Shown here: one piece after another, positions 53,701-63,632 of the stretch
Layout: every line of letters starts with the position of its first letter
How positions within the stretch are numbered: the stretch's first letter is position 1
DNA from: Dimorphilus gyrociliatus
Taxonomy: Eukaryota > Annelida > Polychaeta > Dinophilidae
Length of the DNA: 64,000 bases
Assembly: GCA_904063045.1 (NCBI GenBank)
Contig: CAJFCJ010000019.1
Location: 1,875,700 to 1,939,699, forward strand
Direction: 5' to 3'
The notes under the pieces: generated by a model
Databases searched by the model: none
What the model was told of the DNA's origin: nothing
What the model saw: the letters and a program-made list of their open reading frames with translations, nothing else
Position numbers and translations under genes: made by a program

Positions 53701-54842
53701 GTTGCTTCGCTAAATTCTGCGAAATCGATGAAGATTGTTACATGTATGGAGGAGCGTGTGTACATAATTGCCATTGCGCCTCGAATTGGATTGGTGAATA
53801 TTGCGAGATTCCATCATGTTCAGGTGTAGGACACTGTTCCGGAAACGGTTTTTGTATAAGACCCGACGATTGCGTATGCAATTTAGGATATGAAGGAGAG
53901 ACTTGTTCAATAAAATCTTTAAATGACTCTGTTACACTCCTTCCGTCTTCCGATAAAAGCTTTTCAAGGATAATTGATGAGCACTTTCCCGAAGGAGAAA
54001 TTATAATGACTGTCGCTATTGAAACGGACAATAAAGCCACCGTTAAAAATAATTTACGTTACTCAATGAACTCTCATTCTCTTCCTTTGGAGATCGATGG
54101 TGAAAAGGGTATTCTGCGTTCAACTGGAAAGTTAACACCTGGTAATTATCAATTAAAAGTCGACGTTTACTACGAAATGGATATTTATAAGTCAACAAGT
54201 TTAAATTTAAATCTAACTATACTCGACGTAAACGAATGTCCAATTATTAAGAGACCAGAGAATGGGGAGAAAATATTTATTGACTCTTTAACAACAATTA
54301 ATACGATAATTTATGAAATTGAAGCTTATGACGGAGATTATGGCATTAATTCGAGATTAATCTATGACCTTGATATTAATGGCAATAATGGAAGTGTAAT
54401 TGGTTTGGAAATTAAGAATTCCTCTGATACTATAATTACAAATAAAAATCCGTTAAACGAAGGTCGTTATGATGTAAACGTTATTGTTCACGATAATTCA
54501 ATCGATTCTTGCTCAAGTCGGGTCAGCTTTGAAGTTATTGTTTTCCCGCCAAATTTAAAGAAAGAATCGTTTGAAAAGGGATTTATTAAAAGGGAAAGAC
54601 CGAAAGATAAAGCAAAACCTTACTATTGGATTAATAAAAAGTTGAGAGAGACTACTCCCTATATAGAAAATGATACAAAGGAAATCCGCACGATAACTAA
54701 TCTTTTAGATCCGAATGGAACGACTTCTCCATGGGATAGCAAAGTTAGATCGTATTCATTATTTACCTTGGTTGCTATATTATCGTGCGCTTACTTTTCA
54801 ATTATCTCCTCTACCGTCCTTATATATTTGAAAATGTTTTAA
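41759..54842 (+). CDS. Giant Bark beetle/Anakonda-like receptor P3 (intron-poor)
   Basis: Six exons keep frame: 41759-42077, 42143-42270, 42348-42477, 42550-42703, 42757-43090 and a single 11697-nt exon 43146-54842 (4253 aa). The signal peptide is at 1-~19. SRCR1 is partly preserved (VKICREQL ... LASEYLGY) and SRCR2 lies at ~888-970, but SRCR3 is absent. MAM starts ~1873 (CTFEGSNCEW), C-type lectin ~2293, EGFs ~2384, PSI-like ~2447 (CGWCDSIAKCMPG), vWD-like ~3344, ten EGFs ~3624-3944 (the eighth short and irregular), cadherin-like repeats ~3955-4160, TM ~4226-4250 and an almost absent tail (LKMF). The vWD signature reads GSPSLETLDG instead of GDPHLETLDG. Composition is very rich in Asn, Ile and Lys. 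AATAAA follows the stop within 10 nt. The frame is intact over 4 kb-scale domains, arguing for an active gene. Confidence 0.85.
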
Positions 54843-55049
54843 AAAGAAATAAATACACTCAATGTAACGGCTTTGGCATATAAAAAGAGAGTAGGAATTT
54901 TTAGAAAGTATTTAACTCAATGTCAAGGTCATTCTTAAATATTCAAAAAAGAAAATTTACGAAGCGTTCCGCTAGCTCTATTCTCTAAAATCAATATTGA
55001 TTTATTCGAATTTCAAGCTATTAAATTTTGTTCTTTCAATTGAAAGCTA

Positions 55050-56835
55050 ATGTACCATTTTCTTCTATTCTTAATATATACTTTTCTTAAAGCATGCTTA
55101 GGGAGTCAAACTAGTGAAGATCAATGTAAAGGATTTAAAAATCCGAGCGATCCGTATTCGAACTGTTCGGAAATTTTTCTACATAAAGAAACGCAATATT
55201 GTATTGCTTACAATAAGATTTGGGATAAAGATTGCAACAATTACACTAAAGAATATCGTCCATTTTCTAATAACAACCTAAGAATGAGACTAATAGAACC
55301 AGATGAAAGAGGATATATTGCAAAATTAATAAGTCAAAAGGCTAAACAGTTTAAAGTTACAAATCTAATTCCAGTTCGATTTTCCGTAATAGATCCGTGT
55401 AAAGAAATTTTGTTTATTATATAGATAATATATAAACAAATGTCGAATTCTTCTAAACAGCGGTAATGAGACTACGGATACAGTTTATAACAATATCTAT
55501 AGGGAAGAGAATATAGAAAATAGTGCGGAACGCACTCTCATTAAAGAATACCGTTTTAGCGAAATTGATAATATATTATTTTTTGGTGATCGCCCCAAAT
55601 CGGATGACGATTATGTATTTCTGTTACCTCCGTCTAGCGAAAGGTTAGAACAAAAATATACTATAAAATATTATTATATTATTCCGTTAGAAGGCCATTT
55701 TAATATTAAAAAGTAAATTTATTAGCGTATGGTCAAGATTAGAGTTTAACCCTTATTGGGGTTATTTCTCAAAGCGGAAAATTGATAGCGTTTCAACTAG
55801 ATTGTGGTATTGGTATTTCTATCCTTTTGGACCTATATATAAAACATGGGAAAGTTGGCAATCTTGGAATATAATTTGCGACAAGGAAAATACTATGACA
55901 AGATATCGATATTGCTTTTATTATGATCTCAAACATCGTCTAAGAGAAATAAGATGCCCCTATTATGCATTTGAAAGGAAATTTCAATATGGACAGTTTT
56001 GTTCAATAAACGGCGGATGGTCTACGTGGGGACAATGGGATACATGTAAGACAAAATTCACAAGACGTAGGCGTCTTTGTGATAATCCTTTTCCGAGAAG
56101 CAACGGCAAATCGTGTTCAGGTATATTCAAATAAGAACTATTTGTCATGCTTTTGAGTTTTTCAATAGGCTCAAGGGTCGAGAGGAAACTTTGCATATAT
56201 GAGGGTGTAGACGGTAAATGGAGTCAGTGGGAACAATTGTCTGATTGTTATTATCCTGATTATCGCTTTTGCAAAGCAAAACTCGGCTTTAGAAAAATTG
56301 TGAGATATTGTTCTGCACCAAAACCCATTGCTCCTGGCAAAAACTGTATTGGCCAAGGAGTAAAGGTACTTTACATTAATGAACGCGTTGTATTGACCTT
56401 AAGCAGTTAATTTTTAGATAGAAGAATGCGCTCCTAGACAGGAAAAATGCCTAAGTGTGACCGATGAGGAGACAGATGGTACAATAGATCCAAGATTTAA
56501 CGATAAAACACCAAAATTAAAAGACGATGAGAGTAAAAATCACCAAGATTTTTCCAATTAGTTTTTTTTCTCTTTTAATTCTTTGTATACTCGTCTTTTT
56601 ATCAGTTAATCAGAAAGAAATTCTAACAGACGAGGATAGGGTGTTTATATTAGTAACCTCCGGGGTATTCATTATTTTGCTATGCCTAGGACTATGTCTA
56701 ATATTCCTTTGTTTACATTGGAAATACCTCTTTAAATGTGAAAGGGAAAAGATTATGAAAAGATTGCGTACAAATACAAGTATGAGGTTTAAAGATTACG
56801 AAGACTATTTAAATGAATTTCTGAACAAAGAATGA
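55050..56835 (+). CDS. TSP1-repeat single-pass membrane protein
   Basis: Six exons give 472 aa: 55050-~55348, 55461-55643, 55726-56120, 56169-56365, 56418-56532, 56606-56835. All junctions keep frame; the first donor (GTTTAA, ~55349) is the least certain. A signal peptide (MYHFLLFLIYTFLKACLG) is followed by ~220 residues without a known domain, then thrombospondin type-1 repeats: one degenerate (WESWQSWNIIC), one clear (GGWSTWGQWDTC ... RRRRLCDNP) and one with an insertion (GKWSQWEQLSDC). A TM follows (FIILLCLGLCLIFLCLHW, ~405-430) and a ~40-residue basic/acidic tail. A cell-surface adhesion or guidance role would be usual for such proteins, but there is no match to a named family. It begins ~200 nt after P3 on the same strand. 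Confidence 0.7.
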
Positions 56836-57157
56836 AAATGAAAACCTGTTTGTATGTTTTCACTTCATTCCGAAAGGTATTATATAATATTTGGAATGTT
56901 TATTTTCTTCTGTACAAGACGATACTCTATATTTACATACATGGCAATGATTTATTGTATAGTAAATACTACATAAGCTCTTTTTCGCTTTAAAATATGA
57001 AAATAGTTAACGAGAAGCTCTTGTCATTTATTAAGCAAATAAAAAAATTACGTCACATGATCTTATTATCACGTGATTACACCCAATCACATGACCAAGT
57101 GATTAAGTGTTTCTTGTTTTGAACATTCTTTCATTTATTGATTAATAAACGTGGAAA
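56836..57157 (+). promoter_or_regulatory. GALK2 upstream region with clustered E-boxes
   Basis: Within ~57052-57100 there are three closely spaced TCACRTGA-type sites: TCACATGATC, ATCACGTGAT and ATCACATGACC, followed by CAAGTGATTAAGTG half-sites. CACGTG/CATGTG E-boxes of this form are bound by USF and MITF/TFE-class bHLH-zip factors in animals. The cluster ends about 55 nt before the start codon, consistent with a proximal promoter. Confidence 0.5.
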
Positions 57158-58568
57158 ATGGAATTGTCATCTAGCGAAAGCAGTTTTATTAATAGCGATA
57201 GGTATATCGAATATACTAGTTATATTCAAATAATGTCTTTAAATATCATGTTCATTTAGAGTTCAAAAAGTCAAGGAATGCTTCATTAAAAACTTTAATA
57301 AGCAACCAGATTTTGCGGTTAGAGCACCGGGAAGAGTAAATATCATCGGGGAACATATTGACTACTGCGGTTATCCGGTCCTACCAATGGCATTGGAGCA
57401 GGACATATTAATGATGGTAGCGACTAATGAAAAACCCCGAATCCGTATAGCGAATACGGATACCACTTATGTGGAATACGATGAGGAAATCACAGTATGG
57501 AAGAGAATGGAAGCTGTGACAACCTCATCCGCACCACAATGGTTCAAATACTTTGCATGTGGTTATCGTGGTATAATCGAAAGGTGGGCGGCAGGCAGCG
57601 ATAAAGGTATGCTAGTTCTAGTTGAAGGTACCGTCCCACCGAGTTCAGGCCTATCTAGTTCAAGTGCAATGGTTGTGTCTGCCGCCTTAGCTACTCTGAA
57701 ATTACATAATCTAAATCCAAGTAGGAAAGAGATAGCCACAGTTTGTGGGGAATGTGAAAAATACGTTGGGGTTCAAGGGGGTGGAATGGACCAAGCTATT
57801 TCCCTCTTAGCAGAACCCTCGACTTGCAAATTTATCGAATTTAACCCTTTGAGAACAACTGACGTACAATTGACAAGCGACGCTGGCTTTGTTGTAGCCC
57901 ATTGCGGTGTTACAATGAACAAAGCGGCAACTTTCCAGTTTAACATAAGAGTTGTTGAATGCACTTTTGCTAAGTGTATAATTGGAAAACTGGCGGGAAT
58001 AGATAATTGGAAAGATTTAAAGAATTTATCTGAAATACAAACGACGCTTAATTTAACAGAACCCAAAGAAATGCTAAGTTTAGTAGAAAAATATTTGAAT
58101 AAAGGAGAATACACTATTGAAGAAATAGAAAATATAATGGAATGCAGAATGGCGGATGTTCTTCTTAGACCCGCTTTATTGGACGCTGCTAAGCAGACGC
58201 CTACTCTCAAATTGAAGAATAGGGCTTTGCATGTATTCAGCGAAGCGCAGAGGGTGCTGGATTTTAAGGTACTTTGCTCTGCGTCTGGTTCACACTTAAG
58301 TGATTTGGGCAAGCTGATGACGGACAGTCACGCCTCCTGTCGGGATCTTTATGAATGCAGCGTTAAGGAACTCGATGTACTGGTTGATAGATGCTTAGAA
58401 TTGGGTGCCTATGGTGCCAGGTTAACAGGTGCTGGATGGGGAGGTTGTGCCGTGATTCTGATTGACAAAGATAAGCGTGAGACTCTGATGGAAGCTTTAA
58501 TTGAAGAAAAATATAATCCGTGTTTCTCCACTATTCCGTCAGGTGGAGCTTGTGTTCAAGGATTCTGA
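57158..58568 (+). CDS. GALK2: GHMP kinase, N-acetylgalactosamine kinase (GALK2-like)
   Basis: Two exons, 57158-57201 and 57260-58568, join across a 58-nt intron (450 aa, near the usual ~458). The galactokinase signature GRVNIIGEHIDYCG is encoded just after the intron. The GHMP ATP-binding loop is PPSSGLSSSSAMV, with the catalytic/substrate segment GGMDQAISLLAE and the C-terminal motif TGAGWGGCAV. The GGMDQ-A/S-IS and NIRVVEC context resembles animal GALK2 more than GALK1. Known role: ATP-dependent 1-phosphorylation of GalNAc (and some galactose) in cytosolic amino-sugar salvage. The internal ATG at 57387 lies after the galactokinase motif, so the upstream start is required. Neighbours are housekeeping genes, and a clustered E-box promoter lies just upstream. 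Confidence 0.92.
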
Positions 58569-58711
58569 TTACAATACACTACGTATTCTATAAATAGCTG
58601 TAGGTACTTTCCGTGTAAAGCCTTGACCGGCTGATGGCGCTGTAGTTTTAAAGTAGGTCACATACGGGCGAAAAACAAGCGCCAATAGTCCGATCGTAGT
58701 TTTGACTGAAG

Positions 58712-59641
58712 ATGAACGTAAACTTAATAATCTGCCCGTCAACCGGAGGCGAATATCGATTAAGCGTCGATTTGGGGGAAAATGTCAATGATCTCAGACG
58801 ATCAGTAGCTTCAAAGTTTAGATTAGACGCTGAAAGAATTCGACTGATATATAACGATAGGAATTTAACAACAGGAACGCTTGAAGAAAATGATGTCGGC
58901 GAAAATAGTAAAATAATTCTACTACCGTGCTTAAGGAGTGGACTAGTCGTAAGTATTTACATTATGTTTACGATCTAGACAAAAAAAATTGGTATGAAAG
59001 AGAATGAGACGAGGAAAAAAGCTTTTTTTCGCGCCTCTAATTTGCATAGACGCGTAGCAGGTGCATTTTTTCTATTCCCCTTTAGCCCAAGAGCGTCGAA
59101 TCGACAAGCGTTCAAATAGCGGAAGCTTTAAAAACTTTGTCCGGAAAACAGGTTGTTATAGTTTACGGTTAACGCCTTCTATTCACTATGACGTCACAAA
59201 CAGATTGACGATTTCTTATGCGGTCGAAAACCTTTGAATTTAAGGTTGATTTTAGGAGGTCATTTCGTCTACGTTCAACTGCAATTATCTTCAACTTCAA
59301 AATGCCCTAAGCAACCTTCTCGAATAGAGGACGTTCGCTGTCACGGATCTGGAGTATTTTCCGGAACATTCTCAGGAACAGTTCGGTCTCCAAAATCAAA
59401 GAACGGTGCGTCTCTAGTGGCGGGAATACTCAACGACATCCTCTTCTCTCAACGCAGACGCCGTGACGACCAGATGACAGGCGAGATAAGGCGAGCCGCC
59501 TCTCGTCATTCATCACCAGATAAACAAAGGAGGGTAGAAGACGATCAGACGCGTAGTAAAATGGCCGCATTAAAGGAGGCTCTAGTTGAACGAAGGCGTA
59601 AGAAGAGAAAATTTTCACCTTACGATCGACTCTTAGTATAA
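58712..59641 (+). CDS. MIDN: Midnolin (compact form)
   Basis: Three exons, 58712-58948, 59086-59151, 59204-59641, all phase 0 (246 aa; vertebrate midnolin is ~470). Residues 1-75 form a ubiquitin-like domain (LSVDLGENVNDLRRSV ... GENSKIILLP). Exons 2-3 encode a segment matching the first half of the Catch region (QIAEALKTLSGKQ, IDDFLCGRKPLNL, HFVYVQLQL), then the SGTFSGT motif and LVAGILNDILF corresponding to its second half, and a basic C-terminal helix (MAALKEALVERRRKKRKF). In mammals midnolin captures beta-strands of short-lived nuclear proteins via Catch and delivers them to the proteasome without ubiquitin, using the C-terminal helix. The low-complexity middle of vertebrate midnolin is missing here. 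The start lies only 143 nt after GALK2. Confidence 0.9.
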
Positions 59642-60194
59642 TACAAAACTTTTGTTCGTTATTAATATAAAGTTTTTAGCGCTGTTAATAGCAAGGTTCG
59701 CGTCAACAAATTTTATCGACACGAACTGTACTCAACGTTCTATCGGTGATACGCGTAAAGTATATGTTACAGGATTTTGTAGATACATATATGTTATATA
59801 CAACAGATATACTGTATATAGTATATGCATTTATATTTATTGTGTATTTTTATACACTTTTCTGTATATGACATATAGAAATAAGATGTGTATTTATATA
59901 TATATATATTTAAGAGTATAAATTTATATATATATATATACAGTATACGATATATATTGATCTCGCGATTGTCAGAACGCTAAAGCGGAATGTTTGTCCT
60001 AGATAACACTGCATCTACCGTTTCTTTTTGCGTGGGCGATAAAAATTATCAAACACTGATTTTTTTTACCGCACCCCTCCTCTCCCAATCCCCCACCCTA
60101 TTCACTTCTTTCACTAAACATCATTGTAGAGGATAAGGGACTTCTTAATAATACTATTGGTGTAGATGACAACCGCCAGATGGCTCTAAAACTC
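59642..60194. other. Convergent 3' flanks with AT microsatellites
   Basis: Between the tail-to-tail midnolin and GM2A-like genes. Contains interrupted (TA)n tracts at about 59805-59955 and a pyrimidine-rich stretch near 60070-60100. Short ORFs here are low-complexity and not credible genes. Confidence 0.6.
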
Positions 60195-61028
60195 TTATAG
60201 TAATTCAAATTCAACTACGCAACAGCCGATCGTCTTGTTACGGTTATCAGTGGTATCGATATAGAACCGATATTCGCCCGTTGGCAACCATGCAGGGACT
60301 GCAAACGCTTTCTTGAAAGATCGTTTACCAGCCTCCATGGGGCATTTGACTAGACGATCACTCTGTTCTGCTAGCTTATCTTCAATGGTGCAAGCATCCC
60401 ATTTTCCTCTAAATAATAAACGCATCTGATTCGTTTTGACTTTTCTATAAAAGCATTCGATATACATGTCTCCGCTATTAATCTCCTCGGCTGAATAAAC
60501 AGAAAGCATGTATATAGTAATAAATATTCAATCTTACTTTCTTTAAAATAAATAACTGAAAGCAAAATACCAAAAGGGTATGGATATGAATATTACTCAT
60601 TTACCTAGAGTGAAATTTATAAAAGTCTTTAGCATTAATTTCCCAAGTTGAACATTCTTAAACATGATTATTCTTCCATACGTCACTCGGTCATCGCCAT
60701 CTGCTAGACAAATAAATAAAAAAACATACGCCTACGCCATATCCCAGCACCGGATCTTACCGCACTTGTTCCAAACATCGCCTATCTGCACATAATTATT
60801 CCTTTTTATGAATCGATCCCATTCCAATTTTGTTCGCACCGGATCGTTATCCTGCCTAAAAGCATCATCGTCGTATTCGTAATCGTCAATAAAACGATTA
60901 TTCGCTTCTAATATAGTTAGATCGGATGAACGCCGGAAAAAGGTAAGATGAATTCCGAAACCCAAGATTGAAACAACGAAAATCACGAAAATTAATATAT
61001 TCGCACACCGCATCTTCACAGGTCTCAT
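60195..61028 (-). CDS. ML/GM2-activator-like domain protein, type II membrane
   Basis: Three exons, 61028-60761, 60700-60605 and 60490-60195, join in frame (219 aa; introns 60 and 114 nt). An N-terminal hydrophobic segment preceded by basic residues (ANILIFVIFVVSILGFGIHL, ~9-28) is a signal anchor or uncleaved signal. After an acidic linker, the ML/GM2A-like fold begins at DVWNKC (~85) and continues with YGRIIMFKNVQLGKLML, GKWDACTI, a KCPMEAGKRSF motif and PAWLPTGEYRFYI before NKTIGCCVVEFELL. The last three motifs are those of GM2 activator-like lipid-binding proteins, which lift or carry lipids in lysosomes or extracellular fluid. The protein would be lumenal/extracellular. The first splice uses GTAAGA inside the WNKCG codons; an unspliced frame would stop 8 codons later. 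Confidence 0.7.
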
Positions 61029-61193
61029 AGCTTTTTACAATATAGGCTGAAATAGATTAAAGGTTACATGCTAATCGTGCATATTATGGATAAGAGAAAC
61101 CGGAATTTGAACTAGTATAGGGGAAAAAGTTAATCTGCTGTATTGTAGATTGAACTTAATGCACGACAAACAAATATATAATCCGCATGTTTT

Positions 61194-62330
61194 TCACGTC
61201 TTATGCTTTTTCTCTATTGGTTCGTCATTCGTGTTTTGTAAACAAGAAATATCAGCAATTAATACGTCAGAGCAGACGTTATTTGATTGCTGAGTTTCTT
61301 CGTTGAATTCTCGAGAACCCCCAACAATATACAGTTTATCATTTACACAACAAGCCGAATGTAAGCACCTTCCATGCGATTTATCAATGTCATTTGCTAA
61401 CCGACTCCAAGTTTTACTTGTAATATCAAACATATAAGTGTCTGAAAAGTCCTCGTTTTTCATTCCCCTACCACATAATATAATCATTTTGTCGTTGAAA
61501 ATAGTGGCTGTATGAAAGGACCTCGGTTCGGGTGGGGTGCCGTTTGCCTCAAATTTTAACCATTTCCTAGTCTTTGTGTTAAAAATGCTAATATCATTCC
61601 GACGACTGTCAGAATCCCTACCACCGAAGACAATGAGACAGTCGTTATACGACACCATTGTATGGGCTGCTCGAGGCGTAGGAACTCCTAGATTTAATTG
61701 CATTGGACATGAAAATGAGTTTGATTCGATGTTATATAGAAATAAATCATTGAACCAGCCAAATTGTACACTTTCCCCAGGGACTACAGATTCTTCCTCC
61801 TCCTCAGTTTCATATTCGTCATCATCGGCCATTCCTTGTGGACCGAAACCACCAAATATGCAAATCATTGAACACACTACGGCACAAGTGCATTTATCTC
61901 TCGGTAGGGGTCTCTCTCCTGACGGCTCCAACACTTTCCAATGTTTTCCCTCGATGTTAAATTCGTAAAAGTCATTCATCCAACCGGAACCCTGATTTAA
62001 ACCTCCGAATAAGTACAGTTTATTCTTAACTGATGCCATGCAAGCACCCATTCGACCCGGTGGGATATCTCCAGTAACCGAAAGTGTTGCCCATTTTCCA
62101 TTGTCTTAGATAGAAAACAATTAATATATTTTAGATTATAATCAAGAAATCAAATACTCACAGCAATCATATTCTAATAATTTATTACACTCTAGGTTTT
62201 CACTCTTAGGTGATAATCCTCCAAATATATATAACTTGTTTTCGCTACTCAATGCACAACAATGCCCCTCTCTTGGTCCTTCTGGAATGTCTGATTCTTT
62301 TTTAAAATGTATAATCGTCTCAGTCGACAT
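61194..62330 (-). CDS. Kelch-repeat protein of the KLHDC1/2 type
   Basis: Two exons, 62330-62162 and 62104-61194, flank a 57-nt intron (359 aa). Six kelch blades are visible, each with an IFGG/LFGG/VFGG turn: LYIFGGL (~33), LYLFGGL, ICIFGGF, LIVFGGR, MIILCGRG and LYIVGGS. An acidic insert (DDDEYETEEEEESV, ~150) sits in blade three. PTPRAAH and PEPRSFH strand motifs and GWFNDLFLYNI resemble KLHDC1/2-type substrate receptors of Cullin-2/5 E3 ligases, which read C-terminal degrons. A BC-box was not clearly identified at the C-terminus, so the ligase role is inference. A divergent F-box gene lies upstream. Confidence 0.75.
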
Positions 62331-63623
62331 AATTGTTATATAACTTTTAAAATTATAATAATATAGTTGAAAGAATTAAATATCTCATAGATGAGCGATA
62401 AAGCAGAGTGCCCGCCAAATACCATGTGACCGACTTCGCAATGCATGACGGTAGTTATTTACGATAGAATTCTCGATGCGCAATTTAAGAATATTTGCAT
62501 TATCTGTCAATAACACGTAAATAATTAAAGGAATATTCCATATTTATTTTTACCAAAACCGAATAACAAAAGTTATTTACAATTAAAGATAGCAATAATA
62601 CAAACGCAATAGTTTTTTCCCCAATTCGTAATTTTTACTTTACCCGCCAATGATCACGTGACGGGGAATGAAAAAGGCATCATGGTAGTTGAAGATAAAA
62701 CGTTACGTAGACTTTATTTTAGTATTAAGTCTGTGTAGAACATCTAAAACAGCACCCCTAACAATTTTATATATTTATCTGATACCCAATTTATATATAT
62801 ATCTTATTTCCTCTTAGCGATATTCAGCACAAGCTTAACAAATAAAGCAAAAGTTATTAAGTGCAATTCGTATGAGTGAGAACGCCCGCCTAATATCACG
62901 TGACCTAACTGAACAAAGCATCTTGGTAGTTGTTTACGACAAATTTTTTTTATTCGCACTCACCAGAAAATTTTCATTGGTAATATAATACAAACGAATA
63001 AAAATTAGAAAGATTTATAAACATCGCGTAAGAAAAATCGAGTAGTGACCTATTTTTTATATTCCGGAAAGAGACGAGCAAAGCCGACCTGTGCCAGCTG
63101 ATTATATGGAGAGACAATGCTCATAGAATGCGAAAGAAAACCGTTTAAAAATATGATCTGGTAAGTTAATTTACTTCTAACCTAACAAAAAGTGATCAAT
63201 ATATGATTGGGCTTGCGATTAGCATGTAAAATCCGTCGTTTAAGCGATTTAAGCAAAATATGTAGCGGAGCGGCTGACATGTAGAGGTGATTGACCTTTG
63301 AGCAACAAAGAATCCATCGAATACGGTAATATAAAGAAGGCATATGGCGTCCGACCACTAATTTAAGCCATATTTTCGTAGCCTAGTATCTTAACTTGAA
63401 CTCTAGCACCAAGCATACTTTATAGCCGACCTGGTTGTAGATACTTGCTAAAACAAAAACAGGACGCAAGACGAAATTCTTGCACATTTTTGCCTGTGTG
63501 GAAGCAGTATACTTCAGGTAAAAACAAAAACTGAAGGCACAGAGCATGTGTATGCTGATGTAATATTATATGAGTCAGATAAAGGCTTACACGAAAGAGC
63601 TCAATAGCATGTTATTTTTGCAG
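62331..63623. promoter_or_regulatory. Divergent intergenic region of the kelch and F-box genes
   Basis: About 1.3 kb between divergent genes, containing the three-copy module listed at 62411-62939. The remainder may include the 5' leader of the F-box gene; the polypyrimidine-AG at 63612-63623 looks like a splice acceptor, implying an upstream non-coding exon. No protein-coding frame is credible. Confidence 0.5.
62411..62939 (+). repeat. Three-copy CCCGCC / CACGTGAC / TGGTAGTT module
   Basis: Diverged copies start at 62411, 62643 and 62885 (spacing 232 and 242 nt) and each spans ~54 nt. Each has CCCGCC, then 6-8 nt later CACGTGAC (CCATGTGAC in the first copy), a 12-14-nt variable spacer, and GCATSWTGGTAGTT followed by an A/T-rich TTTACGA-like end. 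The order and orientation are the same in all three. Limited similarity between the intervening segments (TAATACAAACG, CAAAAGTTATT) suggests a larger unit of ~235 bp was duplicated. Confidence 0.7.
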
Positions 63624-63632
63624 GCGACGGCT

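Noticed and set aside
57773-58312. 179-aa minus-strand ORF in GALK2
   Set aside because: Antisense of a well-conserved kinase; no domain of its own.
57387-58568. GALK2 beginning at ATG 57387
   Set aside because: The galactokinase signature is encoded upstream and a short first exon supplies a proper start.
58712-58978. Stand-alone 88-aa ubiquitin-like protein
   Set aside because: The frame runs into an intron at 58949; downstream exons match midnolin.
59652-59921. 89-aa ORF in AT-rich spacer
   Set aside because: Low-complexity Tyr/Ile-rich translation of TA repeats.
61537-61968. 143-aa plus-strand ORF in the kelch gene
   Set aside because: Antisense to kelch blades, including translation of the acidic insert as poly-Ser.
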